Shown here: one piece after another, positions 47,901 to 59,003 of the stretch | How the letters are laid out: each line of letters opens with the position of its first letter | Position numbering within the stretch: position 1 is the stretch's first letter | Source: Eublepharis macularius | Taxonomy: Eukaryota; Chordata; Lepidosauria; Squamata; Eublepharidae | NCBI RefSeq assembly: GCF_028583425.1 | Contig: NC_072802.1 | Span: 18,051,926-18,115,925 of the forward strand | Direction: 5' to 3' | Length of the DNA: 64,000 nucleotides | Notes under the pieces: model-generated | The model's database searches: none | Seen by the model: the letters and a program-made list of their open reading frames with translations, nothing else | Told to the model about the DNA's origin: nothing | Program-made: the position numbers and the translations under genes

Positions 47901-48969
47901 TTTTTTGAAATCTACTCTAATAACAGGGTAAGGCAGTATCTAGCCCCCACTCCTTCTCCGTTATCATCCTTCCTGGACCAATCTTGGTTTCCACCTGGAA
48001 AGGATTTAATCTCATTCCAGAAGTGGAAGATACTTAAGAAAAATAGAATTATGGATATAACCAAACAAGGGGCCATCCTAAGTAAAGGGCAATTTGAAAA
48101 AGATGCAGCTGATACCTTGCCATGGTACTAATACTTACAACTGTCACACCTTATAAGCAGCCAATCAATTGAAAATACTTTAAAATGTGAGCTAACAGAC
48201 TTTGAATTCCTGCTAAAACAAACATCATCCCAACGTAAGGGTCTTATAGCAAGAACTTAATCCATTTTAAACCTAAAAAATGAGCATCCACTTTTAAAAT
48301 ACCAAACAAAATGGAATAGGGATTGCAATAACATACTAACGGACAACCAATGGGCCTTAATTTGGTTGGGCAGACAATTAAAAACTAAAGCAATCAATAT
48401 TAAAATAATCATCTTTTAAAATAATGTCGAGATGGTACGTGACACCTAGCTTTCTCCATCACCTTAATCCTACTATAGCCCTGCTTTGTTGGAAGCAATG
48501 TGGCCAAATTGGAGATTATATTAACCTCTTGTGGACGTGCCCTAAAATCCAATCATTCTGGGACTTAATCCTGAGGTCTGTTACAGAGATCACAGGCTAT
48601 GACTTTCCTAAAAACCCTGAGACAATCCTGCTGGGTCTCTGGGAAGACCCAACTATACCAACGATCAGGAAAAACTTAATATTCTTGTTACTAGCTGCAG
48701 CAAAAATGCTTCTTGCATCATATTGGAAACAAGACAGACTTCCAAAATTGCAACATTGGTACCAGAAAGTGTGGGATATCTTCACCATGGAGAAAGTAGC
48801 GGATTATCTTCACTCTACTGATAACCCACAGCATCAATCAACATTCTTTATACAATGGATACCTTTTTTGAACCATCTTCATGCTACCAACCATCTGCCA
48901 AATGCAGATATGAACACTTTCAGTTTTTGGCAATATTATGAGTCTTATCTAGTATTATACCTTCTCTAA
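44944..48969 (+). pseudogene. L1 ORF2 (endonuclease and reverse transcriptase), broken
   Basis: The start is MMDRIKIITFNCRGL (EN motif), then LQQTH where active L1 has LQETH, so the catalytic Glu is changed (CAG at 45061-45063). Breaks: frameshift and double TAA near 45,113; a 192-bp palindromic insertion at 45312-45503; a TGA near 45,527; frameshifts around 46,120-46,270 and 46,440-46,490; TAA near 47,007; TAA at 48,129; another shift before 48,424. RT motifs still legible: NKTPGRDGFPAEFYK, DQTGFIPNR, LDAEKAFDS, GTRQGCPLSPLLFA and the catalytic FADDMVLYI (about 47,210). The C-terminal Cys region is at 48,424-48,969. Confidence 0.9.
45312..45503. mobile_element. CpG-rich palindromic MITE inside L1 ORF2
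   Basis: 192-bp near-perfect palindrome. Both ends read GGCCGATTCCAGACGGCC and the arms continue through CpG-dense sequence (GTCGTCGCGCGGAAAACGCG...). The spacer is only a few bases (about GGTCG). It interrupts the L1 endonuclease reading frame. Flanking trinucleotides are CCA and TCA, too weak to name a superfamily; a PIF/Harbinger-like MITE is possible. Confidence 0.85.
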
Positions 48970-49264
48970 CAATAATGTATTTCTCAATGTTAGCTGTTCT
49001 CTTATTGACTGTTCCAAGGTTTACTGTTAATGTTTTTTGAATGTTATGTGTAAATTTTGTTTAAATTGTTATGTATTCCAGAAAAATGGAAAATAAAAAG
49101 TTCAAAAAACCCCAACAACTTGAAATTGCTAATTCTTTAAAAATTTGCAAGAATAAGTAATACAACAATCTTTGATTTTCTTTCTCAAACACAAATCAGT
49201 TTTAGTACACACAACATCCTTAAACATAAAAGGCAAACCTAAAAGGCAAACCATGTTTCCAATG

Positions 49265-49315
49265 ACTCACTTCTTATCCCCGCACAGGCACAGTACGCGG
49301 GGATAAGAAGTGAGT
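49265..49315. repeat. Perfect 19-bp-stem hairpin
   Basis: ACTCACTTCTTATCCCCGC (49265-49283) and its exact complement (49297-49315), loop 13 bases. Just upstream of the minisatellite. Confidence 0.8.
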
Positions 49316-49440
49316 TGGGGCAAAACTTTTTGCCTTCCTGCTGCCTCCTTGGAGCCTCTAGAGGCCTGGAAAGGCCCAAAGTGGCTGTGGGAAGGCATGG
49401 CGCCACAGCACCAGGCCTTCCCACTGCCTCGGGGCCCGGT

Positions 49441-49765
49441 GCAGCCCAGCCCAGTGGTCCACTGTGGCATGGGGCTGCCTGGCCCATTGTGGTGCAGGAC
49501 TGCCCAGACCTGCGGCTCACTACAGTGCAGAGTGGCCCGGCTTGGCAGCCTGCTGCAGTGCAGGGCAGCCCGGCCCAGCCCAGCCCACTGTGGTGTGGGG
49601 CTGCCCAGCTCACTGCAACGAGGAGCTGCCTGGCCCAGAGTCCCACTGCAGCATAGGGCTGCCCAGCCCATTGGGGCATAGGGCTACCCAGCTCGGCCAC
49701 CCGCTGTGATGCAGAGCGGCCCAGCCTGGTGGCCCGCTGCAGCGTAGGGTGGCTCAGTCCGGCAC
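49441..49765 (+). repeat. GC-rich degenerate minisatellite
   Basis: About ten imperfect units of roughly 25-35 bp resembling CACTGYRGYGNAGGGCTGCC followed by CAGCCC or a variant. Long chance reading frames on both strands come from this repeat and are not genes. Confidence 0.75.
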
Positions 49766-49880
49766 CGGCCGCTAGAGACCGTTGTATTATGTCACAACGG
49801 GCTCTGGTGCTAGTTTTGAATAATCCTGTGAATTGCGATGCTAAAATTTAAGTCTCTTGAATGTTTCCATTTCAAGAACA

Positions 49881-50580
49881 TCAAAATCTCATTTTGCGTG
49901 CCTTTTCCTTTGCAAATTTTATCACCAATTTCTTCAGGTCAAGTGCGATACTTGGGAATGTTCAATTGATATAGTTACCAAACCAACTGGTCTCTTGCAG
50001 CATTGTTGAATGTATGTACATTTTTATAAGTTTGAGCTTTGAGAAACTGCATTCACCACTTGCCACTGACACTGGAAGTGTGAGAAGGATTCAACAGAAA
50101 CATTAGGGACACCATCCAGGAGTTTTTGTTGCAGTATGAAGAAAAGTAGTCCTTGTGGTGGCATAAACTTTGGAAGACTTTGAAATTATTGCTGTAAGTT
50201 CTCAGCACATATCTCCAGCATCAATATTTTTGTTTCCATTGTTCATTAGTGATTTTTCCAAATTCTTGCAGGCCTTAAGTATGTCTTCAGTAATTTTTTT
50301 GGTGCTAGTGTATATATCTTATAGGAAGCCAAATAGGGTGCTGTTGTCGCTGTTGGAATTTCTCTTCAACAGATTGTACGGCCATGGCTAAGACAGCATA
50401 AACTTACTTTGAATTTCTGCTTTGGATCTGCTTCTTGGACCTCATACTCAAAACTGCTGTTTCTTTCTCCTTTTTCTAACTTGTTCTGTCTCAAAGTTTG
50501 ATAGTATTCCAAGTTCCTTTGTAATCTCAGTAGGATCTATCAAAACTTACTGAAAACCCTCATCACACCTGATTGTTTGT
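49881..50580 (-). pseudogene. hAT transposase remnant (ZMYM1-like, dimerisation domain)
   Basis: Translating the minus strand by eye shows a broken hAT C-terminal dimerisation domain: VASGECSFSKLKLIK (from about 50066), then YIHSTMLQET, then LDLKKLVIKFAKEKARKM near 49,890. Upstream in pieces are QSVEEKFQQRQQH and ILKACKNLEKS. In intact relatives (ZMYM1-like proteins and their source transposons) this region reads SVASGERSFSKLKLIK. There are several stops and small frameshifts, so it is not functional. Confidence 0.75.
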
Positions 50581-50885
50581 TGAGAGGGCTATTCCCCCTA
50601 CCCTGTTGGGGGATGCTCAGTAGGTTTTCTGCCCCACTCCTGCCCTGTTTGCTGACTTATAACCCCAGGAGGCAGACCACAGTGGCTGGTGCCAATGAGA
50701 CTTGCAAGTGATAGGGGTGCAGAGAAAACTTTGATAAGACGTTGTAATTAATTATATTCTATAGCACTGTTGTAGTATTTATTTTTAAATAAAAATATAA
50801 ACTGTCAGTTGCTTTTAAAAAAGAAATTAATCTGTATAAAACTGTGCCCCTCAAGTCAGTTCTGCGCCCCTCTGAGGTCTGTGCC

Positions 50886-51163
50886 CAGGGCTTTTTTGGT
50901 GGAACTCAGTGGTGGGACTCGGGACCGCACAATGGCATCACTTCGGGTCAGCTGGAACAAGGGGGGGGGATGTTTTTAAAAGTTTAAATCGCCCTAGTCG
51001 AAAATGGTCACATGGCCGGTGGCCCCGCCCCCTGTTCTCCAGACAGAGGGGAGTTTCAATTGCCCTCTGTCTGGAGATCAGGGGGCGGGGCCACCGGCCA
51101 TGTGACCATTTTCTAGAGGTGCCAGAACTCCATTCCACCGCATTCCAGCTGAAAAAAAGCCTG
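50886..51163 (-). mobile_element. CAGGGC MITE copy 7 (long form)
   Basis: Opposite orientation, carries the long-form block near its left end (GGAACAAGGGGGGGGG). No clear 8-bp duplication; it abuts the presumed right end of the decayed hAT. Confidence 0.8.
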
Positions 51164-51214
51164 GTGCACAAGTGTGATGTTCTTTCTAATATGCAAGTTG
51201 TTTCCAGAGGGTTA

Positions 51215-51540
51215 TCTGCCATGGGTTCAGTGCTGTTGGGAAGTGGATTTTTATTCCTGCTTCCCCACAGCATCACTGTGTGTTTGTGCACCTCCTGGAG
51301 TTTCCCTGGGTTTTGTCAGATCTTTCTCAAACCTGCTTTGCTGTGAATTTTGGGAAAGATTGCAGTAAACCTTGGCTGGCTGCTGTGTAGTTGGGAAAGT
51401 TCAGATTTTCCTATTTACATGGCAGCCATTTCCTCACCAGGGAGCACTTTGTAATACATTGGCAACTGAATATTGCTATATTGATAATGTTATGACAATA
51501 TGTGCAACAGCTTCTCTGGATCCCCAGCTTTTGTTTAAAT
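51215..51540 (+). repeat. Unclassified dispersed repeat, copy 1
   Basis: Shares many blocks with 60315-60690, such as CACAGCATCACTGTG/CACAGCATGATGGC, GTGCACCTCCTGG and TCAGATCTTTCTCAAACC. No coding or terminal signals recognised. Confidence 0.6.
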
Positions 51541-52251
51541 GACGTCTCTAGCCTCTTCCGTTGTGGAGGTACAAAGGGAAAGGCTTATCACTGCAAAGTA
51601 GGGCTGCCAGGTCTCCTGCTGTGTGGTGGGAGGCCTCCTGCCAGCAGCCCTCATTGCCTGCTACTGCTCCAGGCAGTGGTGGCAAGCCTCAACAGCCACA
51701 CCTGCAAAGTATAATTCACACAAGCATGTCCCAGTGTGGAAACCACCACAAGTCCTGACTTTCAAAATATGAGATGCGAGTGAACCCTGATAATATAAAA
51801 GCCTGTGTGAATGGACTTGGAGCAAAGAAACCATGGGTTCTGTCTAGGACTTCCCCGGGACAGGCTCATTGGAGACAAGCATGCTCTTTCAGCATCCATT
51901 CCCCATCTATAACATGGGTATGTCAGTGATTTACTTTCTATAACATGGGTATGACCAGTGATGTGAAAGCAAAAATACTTTTAGGGAAGTCCTTAAACAG
52001 AGTTCCACCCATTTAAGTCTGTTAAAGTGAACGGGCTTGAAAGGGTGTGCCTGTTTAGGGTTGTACTGTTTGTGCAGTTATAAGTAGGAGGCAGCTGAAA
52101 AGAAATCTGGGGAAGAAGGAAGCTCTTATGCAAATTCTCCTTTCCTGAAATTGCTTATGAAGTGTTTAAAAAAACTGCTGCATATGTTGGGGGGACAGGG
52201 GGAATCCTCAAACAAAATCTCCTGATCTGAATCTACTGGCAAATTAACTTT

Positions 52252-52331
52252 GAAATCCTAAACCGAGTTACTCCAGTCTAAGCCCATTGATTTCAATGGG
52301 CTTAGACTGGAGTAACTCGGTTTAGGATTTC
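52252..52331. repeat. Perfect 39-bp-arm palindrome
   Basis: 39-bp arms with a 2-bp loop. It starts GAAATCCTAAACCGAGTTAC and the right arm is its exact complement. Related, more diverged copies are at 34748-34812, 41310-41397 and possibly 37148-37210. Confidence 0.88.
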
Positions 52332-52469
52332 ACTGTAAATGTATGCTCTCTTAATCCTCTCCCCACAACCCCTGTCCTGGATATTTTTGTATTTAGGAGT
52401 TTAAAATAAGGTGCAAAACATTGAATTTGGCAAATGGGTCCTTAGTATTATTGCCTTAACATTTTATGA

Positions 52470-52570
52470 ACTGTATTTATTTCTTTAATTTATAGTCCAC
52501 TGTCCCTGTGAGCGGGCTCAGAGGGGATTTACATCAAAAATGTAAGAACAACTTAAAACATTGGAAGCAA
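52470..52570 (-). repeat. CR1/L2-like 3' end fragment
   Basis: TTATTTCTTTAATTTATAGTCC and CCTGTGAGCGGGCTCAGAGG match the fragment at 57.42 kb. Confidence 0.5.
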
Positions 52571-53655
52571 TCATAAGATATAGCATTTAATATAAACAAG
52601 GCAAACAATCTGACTTTTTTTAAAAAAAAATGTATCTGTGTGAGAACCACATTTGAAAACCTTTGACATTCAATAACCAATCTGTAAAATATTTCCAAAT
52701 GTTTTAGTACTTCAAGTCTTTTTTTAGCACATTTTCTATACTGCAGGCAAGAATATGTTTTCTGATTGTGGCTGTTCTGAAGCACAGTTTCTCGATGAAA
52801 TCTTTAAACCAGTATAAATACGAATTTTTCATAACAGGGGCCATTTTTAATTTCCCTGAAGGGCGTTAGAAGCTTTTTAAAAAGCAATTATGAAAAGAGT
52901 TTTGTGTAAACCATGCATTTGCACAATGGAACTGTATTTCTACCAGTTCAACAATCCTCTTTCATTGCGACGTCTGCTATGTTTTCAGCTAGAACCGGTT
53001 ATACAACAGGAGAGGTTAATTCATTCTCTTCTACCACAACCAAGTGTATTTTTAGAATAAAGCCCAAATGAGTGTATGATGTCAAAAATAGATATACTGT
53101 AGAACACCTGCCAAACCAGCAACCTATTTTAAAAATATTCCTTGTCGTGGATACAATTTTATGGGCCTTTTTTCTCTACGGAGCAATAAGTTTCACATTT
53201 AAATGGCATGCAGCAGTCCTTTTCTATGCAAGATCCATTTAACAGAATTATAGCTGAGCGCACAGACAGGTCTCAAAGGGATCATTTTCATGTTGGCTAG
53301 CTAGCCCAGCACTGGCAACTGGTGAGAGACTGGGCAGGAGGAGAGCAGACGTAATGGCATTGTGCGACGCTGCAACATCATTTCTGACTAATAACCAAAA
53401 TTGATGTCACTGTGTTGTCACTGCTCTAAAGTTTCCCTGAAACTCTATGGTAAAAAACATAGCATTTAACAATAGGCTAAAGGTCCTTTTCTCCACTAAG
53501 AAGGAAGGTCTTATCTGCTCTACGAGCTAAATCAAGACCAGTTTTACTCTCTCTGGATGCAAGAAATAGACAAGAAACTATCTAGTTTCACCCTAACAAG
53601 GGATGATACACTGAGATTTGGGGAAAGCGAATCTTTACTCATCATCAAGAAATGC

Positions 53656-53712
53656 AAAAGTTCTAGATTACACAAAAGTTCTAGATTGCACAAAAGTTCT
53701 TAGATTATACAA
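53656..53712 (+). repeat. Short tandem repeat, about 18-bp unit, three copies
   Basis: Unit ACAAAAGTTCTAGATT(N)C, the last copy diverged (GTTCTTAGATTATAC). Confidence 0.8.
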
Positions 53713-53772
53713 GCTTGGAGAGTATGCTCCACCCAGTTCTTTGGCATCCTTCCACCTCCAATTATTCCAGCC

Positions 53773-54032
53773 CAGGGCTTTTTTTCAGCAGGAATGCGGT
53801 GGAATGGAGTTCCGGAACCACTTGAAAATGGTCACATGGCTGGTGGCCCCGCCCCCTGATCTCTAGACGGAGGGGAGTTGAGATTGCCCTCCGCACCACT
53901 CAGTGGCGTGGAGGGCAATCTCAACTCCCCTCTGTCTGGAGATCAGGGGGCGGGGCCACCAGCCATGTGACCATTTTCTCCGAGGGCTATCCACTGAGTT
54001 CTGCCACCTCTTTTCCCAGAAAAAAAGCTCTG
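53773..54032 (+). mobile_element. CAGGGC MITE copy 8
   Basis: 260 bp, exact 8-bp duplication TTCCAGCC on both sides; right tip reads GCTCTG. Confidence 0.9.
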
Positions 54033-54249
54033 TTCCAGCCTGCACTAAACACCTAACAGTTCCTTCTTACTGAAAAGCATTTATGCTCGTATGTCTGAAT
54101 GCTGCTCCCTCAGCAGTCCTTAGGGATCCCATTCCACCGGTGGGGGAAGAGGATCCCCTGCTTTCACCCCCCCACCACCACCTTCACATACCTGGCTGGC
54201 AGAAGAGGAAGGCCTGGGAATGGGCCTCCCGGGCGCATTTCCAGGGTGG

Positions 54250-54415
54250 CGCAATGACATCACTGATGCCATCACACTGCCTCGAGAGCACTCCTGCTCT
54301 TCACCACAGGCCGATTTGGGCCCCAAACAGGCTGAATTGGGCCTGTTTGAGGCCCAAATTGGCCTGCTGAGCAGGAGCACTCCCGCGCCTGTGCAGTGAC
54401 GTCATCGGAAACGAC
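54250..54415. repeat. Palindromic repeat, GGCCCAAA core
   Basis: Arms 54286-54332 and 54341-54386 pair with a few mismatches around an 8-base loop. Outside them are ATGACATCACTG and CAGTGACGTCAT, also complementary in part. Similar TGACATCA-type palindromes occur near 330, 39,610 and 62,750. Confidence 0.65.
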
Positions 54416-54589
54416 ATCACCAAAATTAAGTCACCGAGCAGCCGTGGGACCACAAGCGCTACATGTGCACAATGACAACAGGAAGAGGGGAAGAAGGAAG
54501 TAAGGGCCAGGTGTCTGCCACCCCTGCTGAGAGGGTAAGGGGATCTGGCAACCCTCGCCAGTCCTGTATGGGAGATACTGTAGTTTACC

Positions 54590-54830
54590 TTATTCAGATT
54601 TTGCCAATGTGTTTTGAACAAGGTTGACTCCATATCCCGTGTGAGACTGGAATGCCCTCATTATAAATTTTATCAAGAATTATGGGTTGCCTCTATTTTA
54701 ACTAAATTATCTTTCACTGTATCAAAAGATAATACAGTCCCCTATCTGTTGGTGGATAGAGATCCAAGGACTATGTGGGCAAGTATCTCTCCACTATATT
54801 TTCCTTAAGGAAATAAAGACTCCTTATCCA
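54590..54830 (+). repeat. Non-LTR retrotransposon ORF fragment
   Basis: DSISRVRLECPHYKFYQELW then LLVDRDP resembles the tail of the LINE at 31.9-32.2 kb (FCPKW.../LLSDNFP). Likely the same LINE family, older. Confidence 0.5.
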
Positions 54831-54924
54831 CTGCTCAAGATCATTGGATTAAAGGAGCTTGAAAGAAAAGGAAAGGTAAAAACCATAAAGACGGAGGAAA
54901 TTTTTAGACAGTCAATGACATGGG

Positions 54925-55562
54925 CCGTCGTCACACGGCCATACATTTAGTGCCGAACTAGCGCTATCTCCCACTAAATGCTCACCTTATTCCAGCTCTC
55001 TTGCGATTTCGCCATTCTCCCCAATTCACGCTTTGTGACTCTTTATGTCGTCTTTATGCACTTCCATGTGAATGTCCTGGATCGACTGTGAATGCTTTGC
55101 AGCACCAAAACGCTCACTCTCCCCGATCATCTGTCTCACCTAACACTGATTCTCCTGCCCTACACTCCCACAAGCCCCAGCGCGACCCGCAATTAAGCCT
55201 CAAAGTATTTATTTTTTTTAAAAAATGTCAGCCTTATAGCACTATAGCTCTATTCTGCCATGTGCGGGAAACCTCTGCTACCTATCACGGTTGGCTTTGG
55301 GGTTGGCCCAGCACAACATTGGTATAATAGAAGAGTGATATAGCGCAAATATGTGGAATTTTTTTTAAAAGGGGCGGGATTTTTAGGGCCCTGTTTCCAG
55401 AGGCACTTTGACTGACCGCCGAATTGCGCTTTTCCCTTTTAATGTGACTGACTGGAAGCGCAAGCAGTCGTCAAAAGATGGGAGAATCCGTTCTAATAAC
55501 GATAACAGAAGAAACGATTTCTAGTGCAAAACTGACGAAATAAGGGCCCATGTGACGACGGT
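54925..55562. mobile_element. Unclassified DNA element with CCGTCGTCACA ends
   Basis: Left end CCGTCGTCACACGGCC and right end GGGCCCATGTGACGACGG form an inverted pair about 640 bp apart. The interior has no transposase-like frame. No clear target duplication found. Confidence 0.6.
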
Positions 55563-55869
55563 GATGTCACTTCAGGTTTCCTAGCATTTCCCTCTGTTTG
55601 TCCCCCACTACTCCACTGAACGGCGTTAGAGGATGAGCAGTGTCGACTGAGGATCCATGGCATGCAACAAGTGTCTAGCAATCCTACCTTTTCAGCAAGG
55701 TACTCAGAGTTATACATATTCAGTGGTAAAGTGACATATCTTTAAATTCTGCGCTGAATAGTATTAGCCTTGCCCCCGAGCCCTGCATCATTAATGTCAG
55801 GTGTTCTGAGAGCTAGAATGTGCTTGAAGAAAGTGATGGAATGAATACTAGTAACAATAACAACAACAA

Positions 55870-56095
55870 TAATAATAACTGCACATATACAGCTCTTCTA
55901 GACAGATTAGTGCCCAATTCTGAGCGGTGAACAAAGTCAGTGTTATTATTATCCCCACAATACAGCTGGGGAGCTGGGACTGAGAGAAGTGGCTTACCCA
56001 AGGCCACCTGTCCAGCTCATGGCAGTAGCAGAATTTGAACCTGCAGAGTGCAAGTTCACAGCCCAACCACTTAACCACTATGCTACTGTTGTACT
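55870..56095 (-). repeat. tRNA-derived SINE
   Basis: Plus strand shows CAGAATTTGAACCTGCAG (B box) and CAACCACTTAACCACTATGC (A box side); the body includes TTATTATCCCCACAATACAG. Confidence 0.75.
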
Positions 56096-57399
56096 TGATA
56101 CGATGAAGAGTCTGGGGAAATGACCCAAAAAAGTAAGCCACGCCACATGAGGATTAACAGTTTTGCTAAATGGATAGGACCAAAGGCTCCTTGAGTTCAA
56201 CGCTTTTTGATGCTGGGAAGCTCCCAACTAGAGTAGGAAGAAGGTAGCCAAATACTACTCTGTACAGGGTCTAGTAATAAAAGGTATACTGTCTCTGTGC
56301 ATGGAGGATCCATGTGTCTAATCTTTTCAAAAAAGTGCTAATGGGCATTGTCCCACTTTGAGGCAATGCACTCTATCAATTGATCAGGCATTGCATTAGG
56401 GAAAATTCCATCTGTGATGAGAAAAATATGCATCAACAAGAAGAACCACCTAGGATCACTGGCCAATCTGACCTGAGGGAAATTTCCTTCCCAACCCCAG
56501 AGCCGGGTATGAAAACCTGCTAAATGAGCATAACTGGGCCCGGCGGGTCTGGTAATAATGCCCTTCTCTAGTTTTCTTTGTTTGTTTGGTTAGGTGTGTG
56601 GCGCTCTGCCCAGCTTTATGAGAGGGGAACCAACAGCTTCTTTCTTCAGCATGGGTTGTTTTGCCGCAAACTTGAGTTATAGGAAGGGTTGTGATGAAAC
56701 GACTCACAGGGGAAGGATCAGGAAACAACTGTGTGCATGTGATTTAGAAAAGATACAGAACAGGAAGCTGCTGCAGTGCCTTCTGTTTGCGGTAAAAAGG
56801 GGCTTTTATTTTTACTTTTTTTGAAAGACTGCATCAGCAGCTGCAGGTACTTGCTTGAGAGTTTGGATTGCCACCTGGCTTCCTGGCAGAGCTCCAGTTC
56901 TCCGAACAGCTGTTTAACAAGCAGCGCAGTAATTCCACATTGCGATGCTCATGTGAAGAGGCAGTGTGTGTGTGGGGGGGAACTCTTCTGTTTAATTTCT
57001 GCCTGTCAAGCACTTCTCAAAGCCCTTTCAATCAAAAGCATACGAGGCTTTTTTAAGAAGATCTTGGCAGGGTCTTAGCTCCCAATGGTTGAATCATGGG
57101 AGCTGGAATCTCTAAGAAAAATGTTAGTGTTGCCAAAAGAATTTTCTGAGTGTTTGAGAGGAAAGCCATCAATGTTAAACCGCTTTCAAATTACCATCTT
57201 GTTGGTAATTTGCAGACCATCCAGCAGGCCCGGCTTGTAGTTCCAGATAAGAACTGCCCCCCTCCTTTCTCCATTAACAAGGCTGCCTGAAGGTGGGGGG
57301 TAGCAGCTACCCAACCCTCTAGCTTGCATGGGTCTGACTGCAGCTGAGCTCCCTTTTCAAGCAACATTTGAGTTACATTTGAATCCATGTGTTGTTTTG
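56096..57399. other. Unassigned intergenic DNA
   Basis: No recognisable gene or repeat border. Confidence 0.5.
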
Positions 57400-57875
57400 A
57401 TTTGCTTTATTTATTATTATTATTTATTTATTCAATTTTTAGCCCTCCCTCCCCATGAACGGGCTCAGGGCGGGGTACAATAAGATGCTCAATCAGCATT
57501 CTCTCTCTCTCTCTCTCTCTCTCTCTTTATATATATATATAAAATTTTAAAATCCAGAAAACATAAATAAATAAAACAGCATATCAGATGGCAGCCCCCT
57601 CCAGTTAACCCAATCATAGTATACACGATCCAAGAGGAGTTGGTAGTAGCCATAGTTTGATAATATTCTGGTGACTGCACTTATAGGGGGGCAGATGACT
57701 TTGTTACCCTCCTGGTGGGAGACCGGTAGGGAAGCTCCTAAACAATCAGAAAGTCAAAGGCTGGCCTCAGCTATATGCCTGGTGGAACAACTTTGTCTTA
57801 CAGGCCCACCAAAAGGACATAAAGTCTTGGCGGGCCCAGGTGTTCTCCAACAGAGAGTTCCACCATAGCAGCTCA
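57400..57875 (-). repeat. CR1/L2-like LINE 3' region
   Basis: Minus orientation, with a 3' tail of AATAAATAA-type repeats and CCCTGAGCCCGTTCATGGGG; further on GCCTGGTGGAACAACTTTG. A CT/AT simple repeat (57500-57545) interrupts it. Confidence 0.55.
57500..57545 (+). repeat. CT then AT dinucleotide microsatellite
   Basis: About 14 CT units directly followed by about 7 AT units. Confidence 0.95.
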
Positions 57876-58889
57876 ATGATGGTTGAAGAGTGAGATAAAA
57901 ATGTAACAAAATTTTGAATATGGTCCCAGAATGCAGATTTTAACACAATAGGGCCATGTACAGAGGATGGAGGTTTGGGGTCTTTAAAATCCTTCCAAAA
58001 TTGTTGAAGCTGAGATCTTGCAATGCTAGTTTACAAGAGCTCAGCCGCCATTTTGGGGGTTGCTTGGCAACCTCCATAAATAATGCCTTCTGAGACATCC
58101 ACTTTCCATCTCTCAGCTGATTAAGAAGGAACAGGCAACCAGGCTGTGAAGAAAGGAACTACTGTTAACTACCAAGGGAATCCCCTTACCGGAGGTATAC
58201 CAATAAGACAATCCAGTGGTGTTAATATTCAGATGAGATTTTTTTTCTATTTATAAAAATGCAAAGTGCTCAGAGTGCTAGTATCTTATAATACTAGTAC
58301 AATAGTACAATAAATACAATACAAATATAAATTACATCCGAAGTCTTCCTAACATTAAATTATTATAGGTTGCAGGTTCGTCCCCCATGGCTATTAGTCC
58401 GTCAGAATTTACCCAACTTGGTGATGTGCGAATAAGACTTAACAATGAACTTGACTTTCATGTTGATTATGAGCCTTTGAAAAAGTTGAATACGAAACAG
58501 GAACTATTATGCTGGCAATGCCCGTCAGGCTCCTTCCAGCAATGCAGGGATAAAGACATGATCTTCTCAATGCACTAACAGCACTTTGGAGAATCCACAC
58601 TTCCAAGAAGGAATCGGTCCCAGAAGAAAGAAAAACAGTGAGGAATTACGACATGACTGTATTGTTTCTTCACCGGCTGGTTTATTGGACATTGCGCCTA
58701 TAATAATTTAATACGGAAAGAAGGAGATAGATATTTATTGTTAGGTAGCTGATATTAGGTTGTTCCAAGAGGTAGCCCTCTATATATTGTTTGAGAAGAA
58801 AGGAAGAGGGGGAGACAGAAAGTGGCAACCAGGCTGGGGAGCAAGAATGAGATGGATGAGGGAGAGAAAGTGGGAGATGGGATCACACT
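57876..58889. other. Unassigned intergenic DNA
   Basis: A/T-rich, no recognisable gene; a 63-codon frame from 58,387 has no known motif. Confidence 0.5.
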
Positions 58890-59003
58890 CAATCTAAACT
58901 CCCCTCTGTCTGGAGATCAGAGGGTGAGGACACTGACCATGTGACCATTTTCAATAGGTGCTGGAACTCCGTTCCACTGTGTAACAGCTGAAAAAAAGCC
59001 CTG
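58890..59003 (-). mobile_element. CAGGGC MITE copy 9 (half copy)
   Basis: Only one arm and one end remain, from AATCTAAACTCCCC to AAAAAAAGCCCTG. Possibly truncated by internal deletion, since weakly similar flanks (GATCACAC and GTCACAGC) sit on both sides. Confidence 0.8.

Larger units (their letters stand above)
43252..49116 (+). mobile_element. Full-length L1 retrotransposon, inactivated
   Basis: Bounded by a 14-bp target duplication AACTTGAAATTGCT (43238-43251 and 49117-49130). Contains a short 5' UTR (about 115 bp), ORF1, an inter-ORF region of about 600 bp, a broken ORF2 and a 3' end with AATAAA-like sequence (GGAAAATAAAAAG near 49,090) and a short A-rich tail. Known: L1 elements move by target-primed reverse transcription using ORF2 endonuclease and RT. 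It is inserted in the hAT element described separately. Confidence 0.92.
43124..50885 (-). mobile_element. Decayed hAT element with ZMYM-like transposase, split by an L1
   Basis: The left end reads CAGGGCCGGTGCCAGGC, a typical hAT terminal start, and continues to 43251. After the L1, hAT-like sequence resumes at 49131 and includes a degenerate transposase C-terminus on the minus strand (49881-50580). The right end is unclear; TGCCCAGGGC near 50,882 could be its remnant, interrupted by another MITE. That right boundary is a guess. Confidence 0.6.

Noticed and set aside
49239..49700. Two long Gly/Ala/Pro-rich frames on minus and two on plus
   Set aside because: Artefacts of the GC-rich minisatellite, open in several frames at once.
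58387..58578. 63-codon plus-strand frame
   Set aside because: Short, no recognised motif, no promoter or splice context.
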